Shown here piece after piece: positions 21,875-32,619 of a DNA stretch of 64,000 nucleotides; position 1 is the stretch's first letter, and every line of letters begins with the position of its first letter. The stretch lies in assembly GCA_000827265.1 (NCBI GenBank), contig KN834852.1, forward strand, positions 44,845-108,844, in the 5' to 3' direction. The position numbers and the translations under genes are program-made. The DNA is from Collybiopsis luxurians FD-317 M1 (lineage: Eukaryota; Basidiomycota; Agaricomycetes; Agaricales; Omphalotaceae). The notes under the pieces were generated by a model that searched no databases, had not been told where the DNA came from, and worked only from the letters and a program-made list of their open reading frames with translations.

Positions 21875-24330
21875 TCAGCAACAGCAGAGTTCTCTTTCCA
21901 TTTCTATTATCTCTACCTCCCTTGCTCCTTCTTCTATTGCATTCAGTTCTGAAAGACCACTTACACTTCCTTTTTCTGTCTTTCTCTCAACTGTGGACCT
22001 CCAGAACCTTCGAGGTTCAACTCTTTCTCCCACATTACCACCCTGGGCTTTCACATCTGCACTATTTTCAAGCAGCAACTTGACAACAACTTCATTGCCT
22101 CCCTGCACAGCTGCCTGGAGTGCATTCCCATATCCACCACCCTGGGCATTCACATTTGCACCATTTTCAAGCAGCAACTTGACAACAGCTTCATCGCCTT
22201 TCTGCACAGCTGCCTGGAGTGCATTCCCATATCTACCACCTTGGGTGTTCACATCTGCACATTTTTCAACCAGCAACTTGACAACAGCTTCACTGCCTTT
22301 CTGCACAGCTGCCTGGAGTGCATTCCCATATCCACCACCCTGGGCATTCACATCTGCACCATTTTCAAGCAGCAACTTGACAACAGCTTCATTGCCTTTG
22401 TGTGCAGCTGCCTGGAGTGCATTCCCATATCCACCACCCTGGGCATTCACATCTGCACCATTTTCAAGCAGCAACTTGACAATAGCTTCATTGTCTCCCC
22501 GCACAGCTGCCTGGAGTGCATTCCTATATTTACCACCCTGGGCATTCACATCTGCACCATTTTCAACCAGCAACTTGACAACAGCTTCATTGCCTCCTTG
22601 CACAGCTGCCTGGAGTGCATTCCCATATTCACCACCCTGGGCATTCACATCTCTTTTCTCCATTAATATATTTTCTACTGTCTTTTTTAATCCATTTTGT
22701 GCTGCATAGTATAGGGCTGTGCCCTTTCCCCACTCATTCCCCCAAGTTAGGTACTTCTCATAATACCCTCGCCACAATAAAAAGCCATTGCTAGAGTCCA
22801 TCAGTATCTTTGTTGTCAGGCTTTCAAGTGGACTAGCTTGTTGGTTCTCTTCACTGCACCTTGCATGCACTAGCCAGTATTGGCATGCATAGTCACACAA
22901 AGAGAGTTCCTCAAATCCATTTTTCTTCTCTTTTCTATCTGCCACATGCATTATGTAAATAATACATGCTTGAGCTATCACATCATCAGCAAGCTGTTTA
23001 TTAATATCAAACATATTTTTGACTTGAGCCGACATATTATATTTAATTAGGAATTCTTTGACCGATGCATGTGGAAACTGAGCCACATTGTCACTCCCTA
23101 TGATAACAAGACTTGAGTCCACAATAGCATCTAGTCTTAGCTTCATCCCTTTGTTATTTTTTACAGTTTGCTTATGGACATTTATTGCTGCAACATTTCT
23201 TACTTGGGACATATTCAAAGGCTCATATGCATAGAGCAACCAGAGCAGCAAATGATGAGCATCTTTTGCCTGCTTTCCCCTCTCTACTTTTTGCATAGCC
23301 TTTGAGTATATATCTTCCAAGTCCTTAGGCAAATTCATCAAAACTTCTTCTACTGCTTCTTCATCAACACACTCTTTCACTTCCTTTAACTGACACTCAA
23401 CCCACCGAAATCTGTATATTCCTTCAGTATCGGTTGCCTTACCTTTTTGGTGGAATACAAATACTCACTGTCCATCAGCCCCATTCTTTAAAGTCTCCTG
23501 TACCTGTTTCCAGTATGTTTCTTTTGAATCAAAGTTATACTCAGCATTGAGTATCTTGGACTGAATATATCTCTCAATATCAACTTTGGTGTGTAAAGGC
23601 TCATTGCCCAGTATAATTCTTAGTGCACTTTGCTCAACTCCAACATCAACAGAATTCCTACTAGTCACAACAATCCACAATTTCTGTGAGAATTGGTATA
23701 ACCAGGCCATGACTTTTGAGGCCTCCTCTGCACATTCATCCATTGCATCTACAAGAAGATATCCTCCATTTCTCTGAACAATAATGACATTCAGAATTTC
23801 CTCCAATTCTTTAATTGCTGGTTTTTCATGTCCTTTGAACTTTTTGTACAGATCGTACAAGTCTGGATTAATGCCTTTATTTTCAAGTCCCATTTGTGAG
23901 ACGAGAGATAGAAGAAATCCACGATAAGTAGACTTGTTCCCTGTGTTATCTCGAATATCAAAGTAATGATACCAAAAAGCATTAGTATCCATATCTGAGA
24001 GATCTTTCCAAACTGTAGCACTTTTCAACAGGTAAGTTTTTCTCACTTTCTTTCATGGCCTTTATTATTTACCTTAAAACTGTCTTTCCTGATCCAGCTA
24101 CAGATTTTCACAATGAAAATCAGTCTCAAGAAAACACTGAGAAAAGCTGGTTTTACCTTTGCCTTGGATCCAAAGGATACCAGGTTGACCTTTCCACTTC
24201 TTGTATTCAGTATGGCTCAGGATCCATTGTCCAGTTCCTTCAGTCTTTTTGTCAGCAGCATCTGCACGATTAGCTGAACAGTCTGGTGCTTGAAGCCATT
24301 TACGGATCTTCCCGACTTCATTGTCCGCTG
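21875..24330 (-). CDS. NACHT-ankyrin (STAND/NLR-like) protein, copy 2
   Basis: Paralogue of 1-2,040 and complete at its 3' end. Exons leftwards: about 24,157-24,300 (EGTGQWILSHTEYKKW, GILWIQGK), a 25-nt microexon 24,073-24,097 completing Walker A (AGSGKTVL), about 23,469-24,017 with Walker B LLVDAMDEC and the sensor-like IVVTSRNSVD, then, after a 57-nt intron (23,412-23,468), a long exon to 21,875. That exon has a winged-helix-like region (LLLWLLYAYEPLNMSQV, ...QFPHASVKEFL) and seven ankyrin-type repeats, six of them near-identical 33-residue units. The last repeat runs into an unrelated tail ending in MERELCCC. The N-terminal effector domain, normally before NACHT, is not visible; the 5' limit is uncertain. 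The acceptor before the Walker B exon (aaaag) is unusual. Role inferred from family: sensing of non-self, with the repeats as the variable recognition surface. Confidence 0.82.
22025..22650 (-). repeat. Ankyrin-coding 99-bp tandem repeats
   Basis: Six consecutive 99-bp units encode GNALQAA...EAVVKLL.ENGADVNAQGG. They differ at only a few codons (for instance AVVKLLV against AIVKLLL, and NGADVN against NSADVK). Such identity indicates recent expansion or concerted evolution. Copy 1 shows the same type of array at 1-330, continuing off the window. Confidence 0.9.
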
Positions 24331-24599
24331 TCGAACATCACTGTTGTAGACTATTCAACATTATGCATTTAAATGAGAACCTACTAATGACTGTAAATTG
24401 GCTATCTTTAATAGTGAAATGGTGTGCATTAGAAAACATATTTTCTATCACCTGCATATCAGTATCCCTTTCATAACATGACTGTCGAAGCTTTCAATAC
24501 CTGAAGTTTATCTCAGAATAAGTATCCCCTTAGGCCCAAAGGTGATGAAGGATGGGGAAAAAAAGAATGATCGAGCTTTGAACACATTCTTATATGCTT

Positions 24600-26065
24600 T
24601 CAAATAAGGTTTAATTGCTCGTCTTCTATTGTCTACTGTCCATATTCAGTAACAGAAACAGCGGCTTTGATGTGGGCCAGAATGAGGGCACTGATGTACT
24701 TGATTTGGTCATTTTTTGCATGATCCGGATTCGCTGTTCAGATATTGATGATATATAAACTTCCAGAATAGAATAGCATATGACAGCGCGTTACGAAAGA
24801 AGTGCGAACTGGGAACGTGTTGGAAACGCGTGCACTTTCTCAAAGAATGTCTGGGGATTTCCGAGAACAACGCCGAAATCGATGTATCCATCTAAGATCT
24901 TATCATACTCGATCTGCTTCAATGTCAAGTCATTTGACGGCTAATGCGGTGTAAGCCGGATGAACATGCATAATGATCAGCTCGACTGGAAGGCAATTTC
25001 CATAGCTCTTCACGGGTAATGAATCTTCGGGGCATGCAGATGAAAGGGGTTTCGCGCGGTTTGTCCATTCTCCTAGATTGCCGTTATGTCCACGAGCCTG
25101 GAACATTAGGTCGATGAGAGTCATAGTGCGCTACATGATGATAGGATGATGACGAAGAGCCTAGGTTGAAGAATCGCGAATGCTTGTAAGCCCTTATTTT
25201 GTTATCTGTGACCGTCCTGTTGACAAGCTTGTACAGAATTGCTTATCCTAATGCAGAACAGCCAGTGCTGTTTTGATTTAAATCCCATCGCATACCTGCC
25301 CTCGAATCTCAATGAGACGTTCAAGGACCTTACAAAGGATGTGTGGATCATTTTTTGGCATCTCTCGTCAGATGCCGTTCTTGAATTTATCTCCCGGAAG
25401 ACCTACGAACATGCCGAACATGCTTCTCTCGAATGGTGTTCCCGCCAGACGTTGTCATGTGCGTGTTCAAGTGCATCCTGCACAATGATTGTTTTAAAAT
25501 GGTGTGGATGATCGACAACGGAGTAGGTGTCTAGCCCTGATATACTCTGTATCGTCTACTGACAGTGAAAAAGCAGCTCAGTACTCAGTAGCTATAGGTA
25601 TGTTCTTCTCTTCCAGGGGATCGGCCTCGAATCCAAGATAGAAAGCTATCTCGCATCCCTCATATCCATCCTATCAGCCTCGCAAACACACTGGCGTTGT
25701 TCGTTGCTCGAAAAATGGACGTTTCGACGATTCCGCTTCACCTTGTTATGTTCGTTCCGTCCAAGTCCCTGCTCTCCACGATAACGAAGAGCTAGCCTCA
25801 ACGCCGACGGATGACCAGGCGGTTCAGCTGAAATTGCACAATTGTTGGAAGGATTGGGTTATGCCCAGTCAGAGTCCGTTTTCTGTACGTTCTTGACCGA
25901 GCTTTTCTAGTCTTTCTTGCGAGATGACTGATGTGGTTGTATCTTAGCTGTCAAAGGTCCGGCATGTTTACTCTACGGTGCTCACCGACTATCCTAAACA
26001 ACAAAGCGGCTCGAGTACTTTCCTCCTCCCTAAATGGCCCGGAGTGATACCATCATCCTGGACCT
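24600..26065 (-). pseudogene. Unidentified gene remnant, copy 2
   Basis: Not recognised, but minus-strand coding-like pieces with plausible introns line up. Near 25,390-25,555: SISGLDTYSVVDHPHHFK, then VQDALEHAHDNVWREHHS. After a probable intron ending tcatgtag, 24,930-25,130: MTLIDLMFQARGHNGNL, then KSYGNCLPVELIIMHVHP. Then, out of frame, 24,750-24,910: LTLKQIEYDKILDGY, then FGVVLGNPQTFFEKV. The middle piece is missing in copy 1, leaving copy 1 fused through a short shared sequence (gaacatgcttctctcg). CpG content is normal. A second possibility is a plus-strand gene (GIGLESKIESYLASLIS at about 25,617-25,690). Confidence 0.35.
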
Positions 26066-26650
26066 CCTTCCTCCGCTGCTGTTCTTTTCGGTACTGGACA
26101 TCGGATACCTCACGCGCATTATTTGGATGTTCTCTCAGCAACGTTAACATTCCTCAGGCTCTCTCGACTGCCTTTTTCGATATTATGCTCATAGTTGGAA
26201 ATCGGTATTCCTTTGCACCCACGAGGATGTGCTGTGGAGTTATAGTACTCTCCGGAGCACTGTACAACTCATATACCGCATTGAAGGCATATTCATGGAT
26301 GAGAAAGCACGAATGCCAGCGCAAGGCTTGTTTAGAGCCTTGCGAGAGTCCTTTTACTGCAAAATTACCCCTGGAACATCAATACGCTGTTTGTACGCTG
26401 CCGTTTGCGAAGGATGTGATTACGCTGGTGGAAGGTTTGGTTAGGGAGACTGTAGGGCAGAGGCGGGAGAGGCGGGAGAGGAGGGGGGTGAATACGGATG
26501 CTAGCATGCTTTCGGCCCCTCGTTGAAGCGAGACAGGATATGGCGATGAGTTTAGCATTTTCCTGCGTTCGCATCTGTAGGCCGGGGACTCCCTGCCGAA
26601 GGGTTCTTGGAGTCCATTTCCTTGACGCGGCGTCATTGTAGCTCGCCTTT
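26066..26650 (-). pseudogene. Copy-2-only block with an unrecognised coding-like frame
   Basis: Absent from copy 1, whose sequence jumps across it (gacctc to gtagagacaatg). On the minus strand one frame from about 26,600 to 26,160 contains only one internal TGA. It reads ESMLASVFTPLLSRLSRL, then WHSCFLIHEYAFNAVYELY, then TPQHILVGAKEYRFPTM. I cannot name a family. It sits where the C-terminal end of the Dicer-like fragment or a neighbouring gene would be. The overlapping plus-strand frame (25,978-26,526) is as long but looks like a shadow. Either copy 1 deleted this block or copy 2 gained it. Confidence 0.4.
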
Positions 26651-29395
26651 TTTCATTTGGCAGTCATAGAGACAATGTAGAGAAGGTATCGTATGTAATT
26701 AGTTTTTTGATATTCTCATGTTGTCCGACGTGCTCTAGGGTTTGGCGGACAGCATCGTACGGAGTGCTTGCTACGATGTACATATGTATCTATCTAGAGA
26801 AGATATCCGTTACCATTGTAGCACTATAGTAATATGCAAGCTTCGTATGACAATGGCAAACTTGGAGATGTAGCCGGGAGAGTACCCGTTCAATTCGGGA
26901 GAATTGTCCTTTCCTCGAGCATGGTATGAGAAATCTGTTACGACTATATCTAAAGCTTCATATCCGAGAAATTTCTTCCTCTAATACCAGATCGTCCGTG
27001 GTCCTCTTGACACGACGGAAGCGTCAATGCTTCGATGAACAATAGTCGATGACAGAAGGTATACCAGATGACCTTTTCCAGGCCAAAAAATTGAGGCAGG
27101 GACTGAACTTCGCTGAAAGAGAGACCATCGTGAACATATACAGCGCCGATGAGCCAATCGACAATGTCCGCGAGTACTAGGGCATAACAGTCGATAAGCG
27201 GAAAGCGTCATAAACAAGGGCAACTTGCCTTTAGTCGAACGCTCCTGCGAGTTCTTCTCTTTCTTCTTTTCTTCCCATCCTCTACTATCGTCCCCGCTGC
27301 CATTTCATTTAAGCTCTAATCGTTTGCGGGTGGGTCTGGTAAGGTCACGGTGCTATTATCTTGCAGATTTTGCATAGTATCCGGATTCACCTGTGACACA
27401 GCTAAGCTTAGACAACTCCTCCGTCGGCACAGAAGCAATCGTCGCAATATACAACGGCTCCCATTTGTTTTGCAAGCGGCGGATCTAAAAAACATGTTAT
27501 CAGGTTTCACCGTCAACACCAAAATCACCACCCCTACATACCTCGAATAACGACGTATACAACCTGCTCGTCACACTCTCCTTCGCCAGCCTCATATGGT
27601 CCTTCCTCTTCGTCAAACACCCCTCCGGTCAAACAGAAACTCCCAACAGCTGCGCCGGTCTCGACCCAACGGCTCAAGCCATTGATAATGGTTGGGCTCC
27701 TAAGAGACTGGAGCGGAAAGGGCGGTGATAAGGAGAGAGTTGGGGTCATAGAGAGGACAGATTGGTTGGTGTAGAGGACGGAGCGGAGGGAGTCAGCGGC
27801 GAGGCTGAGAGCGATTGCGCGGAGGATGGACGGGACGAGAAAGGCGTAGAGGGTTCCGGGTTGGGATATGAGGGGATACTTGAGGATTGGGGTAAGATGA
27901 AGAGAGACGGGGATCAAAGTGTGGGTTCCGACTGGACGGGGTAAGAGAAAACTGGTCAGAGGGTGGAAAGGGCAGACTTGGAGATGGGGATATCGAATTT
28001 GCGCATCGTCGAAGCGAGGATACCACTCCAGGAATTTGGCTTCCTGTGGATCCCAGCTCCATTGCACCAAATGATACACCTCATCCCACTTCATCGTCGA
28101 CCCACCAATACTCCCAAACAGCCTCATCGTGTACTGCGCCTCCCTATCTGATGCGTACATCTGGCCTACAGGCTCTATCCTCACGTCAAGCGTGCCCAGG
28201 GAAGGATGATGCAGGTTCAGCTCATCCGTTTAGTTGCGATTGTCTTTGACAGTCTCTGGTCCAGACGCACATACTCGGAGGTGCCAGGTGCCCTGTGGGA
28301 GAGCTGTTTGCGGAGGGACTGAATGTAGGGGTCGTTTTCGATGTCGAACCTATTGGACGTGTGTTCGAGAGCAGCAAGGTTGGTGGAGAAGGGAGAGTTG
28401 CGGTGCTGGGTGCGTTGTGGACGAGTGGACGTATTCGGAAAGTTCAGAGCGGGTTTGCTGGGGAGATACAATGACCGAAACTGGATTCGTCTCTTCGATG
28501 GAAGTAAGAACCCAACGCCAATGCAACAGAGAATGAAATTAACTTACCAGAGAGCTTTATCAATATTTCCATCGAAGATAGGACTCGCAGTAAGACCCAT
28601 AATCATCTGCCTCCGCATCCTTCTCTAGCACCAGTAAGGCTAAGATCCGTCGCGAGCAACTTGTGATAAAACTCTCGCATGATTCGATTATACGGATCGT
28701 GACCGACGGCATGGTGAACCTCATCAAAAATGATCAAATCAATATTGACACCCATCAAGATATAGCCATGGTGCAGGGCATCGAGAAGGGCCTGCAGAGT
28801 AGAAACCATGGCACAATGAAGCATCCTTCCATTGTTCCTGGGCTAAAGCTCCCGAGATGAGGCCGACAGAGACGGGGAGCGCGTCCTTGATCACGTTACA
28901 CCGCGACGGTGGGAGCCAGAAACCATGAGAGCTGTAGACAAAAGTGAGAAACAAACAAAAAAAAAAAGTTACTTAGGAAAAACGNNNNNNNNNNNNNNNN
29001 NNNNNNNNNNNNNNNNNNNNNNNNNNNNNNNNNNNNNNNNNNNNNNNNNNNNNNNNNNNNNNNNNNNNNNNNNNNNNNNNNNNNNNNNNNNNNNNNNNNN
29101 NNNNNNNNNNNNNNNNNNNNNNNNNNNNNNNNNNNNNNNNNNNNNNNNNNNNNNNNNNNNNNAAGAAACAAAAAAAAAAAAAGTTACTTGGAAAAACGCA
29201 CTTTTTCAAGTTCCCGTCCACTTTCGTGCTTCCAACGTAAGCCCGCGCAATGATGTGGTATTCCTCCGCAAACTCTCGTCGAGCTTTTCCTGCTGGTACC
29301 CTCCCGTCTTGACAGGAGCACTATTCTCCAAAGTCGCATCATTATTCTTGTTCATCAATGGTAGTGCAAAAGATGTCGGTGAAGGAACTCGAGCT
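26650..29395 (-). pseudogene. Dicer-like ribonuclease III pseudogene, copy 2
   Basis: Same arrangement as 3,600-6,110: GGYQQEKLDESLRRN (about 29,290), LAPTVA before the N gap side (28,912), helicase box FDEVHHAVGHDPYNRI (28,690-28,735), MIMGLTASPIFDGNIDKA (28,560-28,610), DIENDPYIQSLRKQL and RLDQRLSKTI (28,235-28,350), KWDEVYHLVQW (28,080-28,110), then decayed RNase IIIa and IIIb. It shares the internal deletion, the frameshifts and the RNase IIIb GY change with copy 1. It is more damaged in RNase IIIa: the counterpart of LETLGDVVLK is disrupted near 27,670, and about 75 bp are missing near 27,115. CpG content is normal here, so its decay was by indels rather than by C-to-T change. The helicase start is interrupted by an assembly gap. 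Confidence 0.8.
28985..29162. other. Assembly gap (178 N)
   Basis: The gap sits next to an A homopolymer. The short sequence aagttactt(a/g)g-aaaaacg occurs on both sides, while copy 1 has it once, so the gap probably duplicates a few bases and its true length may be near zero. Frames that cross it are meaningless. Confidence 0.95.
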
Positions 29396-30033
29396 TATGA
29401 AGGCGTCTGAGAGCTTGGTACAAAGGGGAAGGGGCCGTCTATGAATCCGCGGATTGGAAAGTACATCCATTCATTTGATATTGAGCTTGAACCTTCAATT
29501 TTGAACCTTCGTCTGATATCTCGAGCTGGAGGAATGCGCATACAATTGGCACCCTCCGGAGCACTGTTCTGGCCATTAGCATAAAACGTCACCTTCAACA
29601 TAATGGTATGTACCGGTGACGCCAGGTGAGGGCACAGGTGGGCGACAATTTTTTTTCTCATTGTTCTGTCTATTGGGATTGGGGGTTCCGGGGTTTAGGA
29701 CTTTAATATACTTCGTCAACAACAAACCCTCAAGGAGCAGACATATTCCAGTTGTGTAACGAAAATCACGCTCCAGAGCGAAGAGTTGATGGATATTTGA
29801 GGTACTTCCTGTATTCGTCCTGACCGCTCTGTCGAAATTAGACCGCATCTTCCATCTTTCAAGCCAAAGTGCTCGCATCTCTGGAGCTTGGCTTTATACG
29901 ATAACGTTTTCGCCCTTAGGAATACATTAACTGCACCTGGATTACAAAATGCGTACGAAAACACAAAGACCACCAATGCATACCGAGGAAGAGATTTTAT
30001 TTAGTTCCCTATAATGACTCGATCCTATTCACA

Positions 30034-32415
30034 TTACATCCTAGCTGGTGTACCGAAGGTGACTTGTATAGTATCAGCGATCTCGCGCGCTGGTGAGCGT
30101 TCAGAATGAGTATTCCGAATCGGCTTCCCTCGAAAACAGGATCTATGCTACTCACCCATTTCGTCGGGCTTTTCCATAGGAATCATATGCGCTGCGTCCG
30201 GTAGGTTGATACTTGATGTGTATCCCGGTCGCTGTTTCACCAGCTCTGCGGATAGCTCTGGAACACCGCCGATACTGCACGAACAGAAGAAGGGAAATGA
30301 GATTGCATCTGGATTGACAACTAACAAACCAAACTACTCATACTCACCCTCCTCCCTTCTTCGGGTCAGGCATCACCCACTTGATATAGACCTTCCCATC
30401 CAAGCTCGGCAGCTTCTCGTACATATCCTCGCTCGTTTCTTTCGCATTGATATTCGCCAGAGCTTCGTATACAGGATGCATCTTCAAGCGGACCTCGCCG
30501 GATTGAGGGTCAGAGTGGAGGCCGGATTCGACGTAAATTTTGAACGCTTCAAGATGCCACGGAGTGAAGAAGGGCAATTTTTTGAGGAATTTGAAAGTGT
30601 CTTCTCTGATGTACAGTATGTGTTGATACAACTCAATTTTATTTGGGTTTAAAAATCTAATATCTAATAATTTCTACCCTTATACTTAAAGAGAACTTAG
30701 GAACTTGGTACATTGTGCTTCAGTGCACTAAAACCCAAACTCAGTGTCAACTTGAAATGATTGTGCAGTCTCAGAATCAACAGTGATTAGGACACATAAT
30801 GATTTCTATTATGAAAAGTAAAAGCAGTGGATTCTCGTGAATAAAGCATTAGTATCTGATGAACAAATGATGTTGCTGACAAAATGATGAACTTGTTGCC
30901 ACATCAATATCTCATAAATGATGATGATGTATGAAAAATCAGTGTTTGATGAACTAATGATGAAGTTCCCGAGATTGTTCCATGAGTTTCCCATGGTTTC
31001 TCACAACTTTGATCAACTGTCCAACAGTATCATAATTGTTGAACAGCTGTTTCCTGATATTCTCGAGATATAAGATAGTTTGAATAATGATTACTGAGCA
31101 TTACTTGTAGCACCTGATAATTTGAATCTGTTAAGCCTATTATTATTTGTATTCTGTGCAATTGTATATTGAATTCTACTTTGAAAAGACCCCCTTGAAC
31201 TCAAGTGTTTGACTTAAAAGTGTGTTGGTGTTGGTGTGTGTGTGCGGATGAGTGAATGGGGACATGACATTAACTGGAAGAAAATTGGTTTTATTTATGT
31301 CAGACGCACCTTGATTTCCAAGAGTTGGTTCAACTGAATCTGAATTGCGCCAGCAATGTGATTGTACGCTTCAATGTAAGATGGTTCCATTTCACAATAC
31401 CTGGATCTGCTAGTACTAAGGCAGAAAATAGTCTTGGATACATATGACACAATCAAGCGCAGATGATTCTGCCAAAAGAGTGTCTGATTGCGATGATTTG
31501 TTGATCTGAAAAACCTTGGTCTATCCACCGCTGGAATTCGGTCACAGATATGTGAGGTAAATGTGTTGGTAGGGGATCGGATGTGACTTGGGATGGAAGG
31601 TAATGGAGGAGGAAATGAAGAAAGTCTTTGGCGCTATTGTACCAGTCCACTAATGGGCAAGAAAAGAGAAAGTTAAACCTGGGGCAAGCGAAGTGGGACC
31701 TTTGTTATGCTGAGCTTACACATTTGATTAAGCTTTCCTTCATTCAAGAGCGCCGAATCTCCAGTATCAACAGCTTCCCATGCCCATATTTCTTCAATGT
31801 CCCGACCAGCTGGCGATTTGAGTAGACTCAATATCAAAGGGTCCCAAGTCTGATTTGGAACAATATTTGAGTGCACCAGACGAGGCTTATATGAATACAA
31901 ACCTCTTTATTGCATCCAATAGGATGTACGAACACCAAGGTCAAACCTTTCCTCCTCCTAGGCGAGCTGTCCAAATCCTTCTTCACATATTGGTTCACAC
32001 AGTTCCACAACAGCCGCTCATGAACATCCAGTCTTCTCTTTGCCTGCATAGACTCGACAAGCTGTATCTGCCATTCCCACATCTTCCCTATGTTTTCTTT
32101 AGCCACTTTTTGTCTCGCTTTTGGATCTAGCTTCTTCATTTCCACATAAGATACCATAGATTCCTCCTCAAGGGGTTTGAATTTGGGACATGTTCTGAAT
32201 GGAGCAGCATTAATGATATGAGTGGACAATGTATAGGGTACAGTTGTGTTGTTGTGCCATAATGGTTTTTGTAGAGGAGAAGGAAGGCTTGGTTGATGAT
32301 TCAGCAGTTCTGGAAAGTCTCTTTCCAGATGCTTGTCATTCATGTAACAGTGATAAGCACCCAGTGCTCTGCATTGTGGTTGGCTTTTCTTTTTTTTTTT
32401 TTCAATGCTACTCAT
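30034..32415 (-). pseudogene. Alpha/beta hydrolase, copy 2, damaged
   Basis: Paralogue of 8,319-9,844. The 3' exons (30,034-30,610) are CpG-normal and still open: KIYVESGLHSDPQSGEVR and AAHMIPMEKPDEM are kept. A 0.6-kb insertion fills the next intron. The 5' exons (31,310-32,150) are CpG-poor and broken: the nucleophile elbow GHSFGG reads RHSFGR, both glycine losses being CpG-to-TpG changes, a stop follows at about 31,447, and the first donor site gtgagt has become gtttgt. The upstream frame (MSSIEKKKKK... from 32,415) lies beyond the duplicated region and may be fortuitous. It is unlikely to make an active enzyme. Confidence 0.75.
30621..31225. mobile_element. 0.6-kb insertion in a hydrolase intron, LTR-like start
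   Basis: Copy 1 is continuous (gtacagtatgtgtatgtatg) where copy 2 carries about 600 bp starting TGTTGATACAAC. The 3' limit lies inside a TG-rich stretch (about 31,210-31,230), so the ends and target duplication cannot be fixed. The interior has no coding frame and several GATGAA-type near repeats. It may be a solo LTR. CpG content drops at this insertion and stays low to the right. Confidence 0.55.
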
Positions 32416-32619
32416 AATACTGTGGCTTTGTGATTAAAAGAACAACACTGATGTGTTGATCTTGGCTTTGTCCTTTTACAGCTTGCTCCTTTTACCATCT
32501 ATTGAGCAAAGCTTGATAGACAGTTCAATTTTCAACAGTCTATGTGTTTACATTCCATCTTTATAGTGGTTCCTCCTACAATGAACATTCTATGTCCCAT
32601 CCTTGATTCATATTTCCAG

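Larger units (their letters stand above)
22020..32320. repeat. Direct segmental duplication, copy 2
   Basis: Counterpart of 1-10,015. Differences: extra sequence at about 24,960-25,400 and 26,066-26,650, no counterpart of 6,252-7,815, a 178-N gap, and an inserted 0.6-kb element at 30,621. From 30.6 kb to its end this copy is CpG-poor, whereas copy 1 is CpG-rich over the same genes. Confidence 0.9.

Noticed and set aside
22025..22650. Regularly spaced repeats resembling a CRISPR array
   Set aside because: Units are contiguous 99-bp coding repeats with no unique spacers, in a eukaryotic gene.
21993..22709. Plus-strand frames of 238 and 141 codons over the ankyrin array, and 67-342 likewise
   Set aside because: They are antisense shadows of the 99-bp ankyrin repeats; the minus frame carries the domain signature, introns and flanking NACHT.
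25978..26526. Plus-strand 182-codon frame
   Set aside because: It spans the edge of the copy-2-only block and overlaps a minus frame with better composition; no motif was recognised.
28896..29410. Frames of 82-161 codons crossing the N gap
   Set aside because: They consist largely of unknown residues and exist only because N was read as open.
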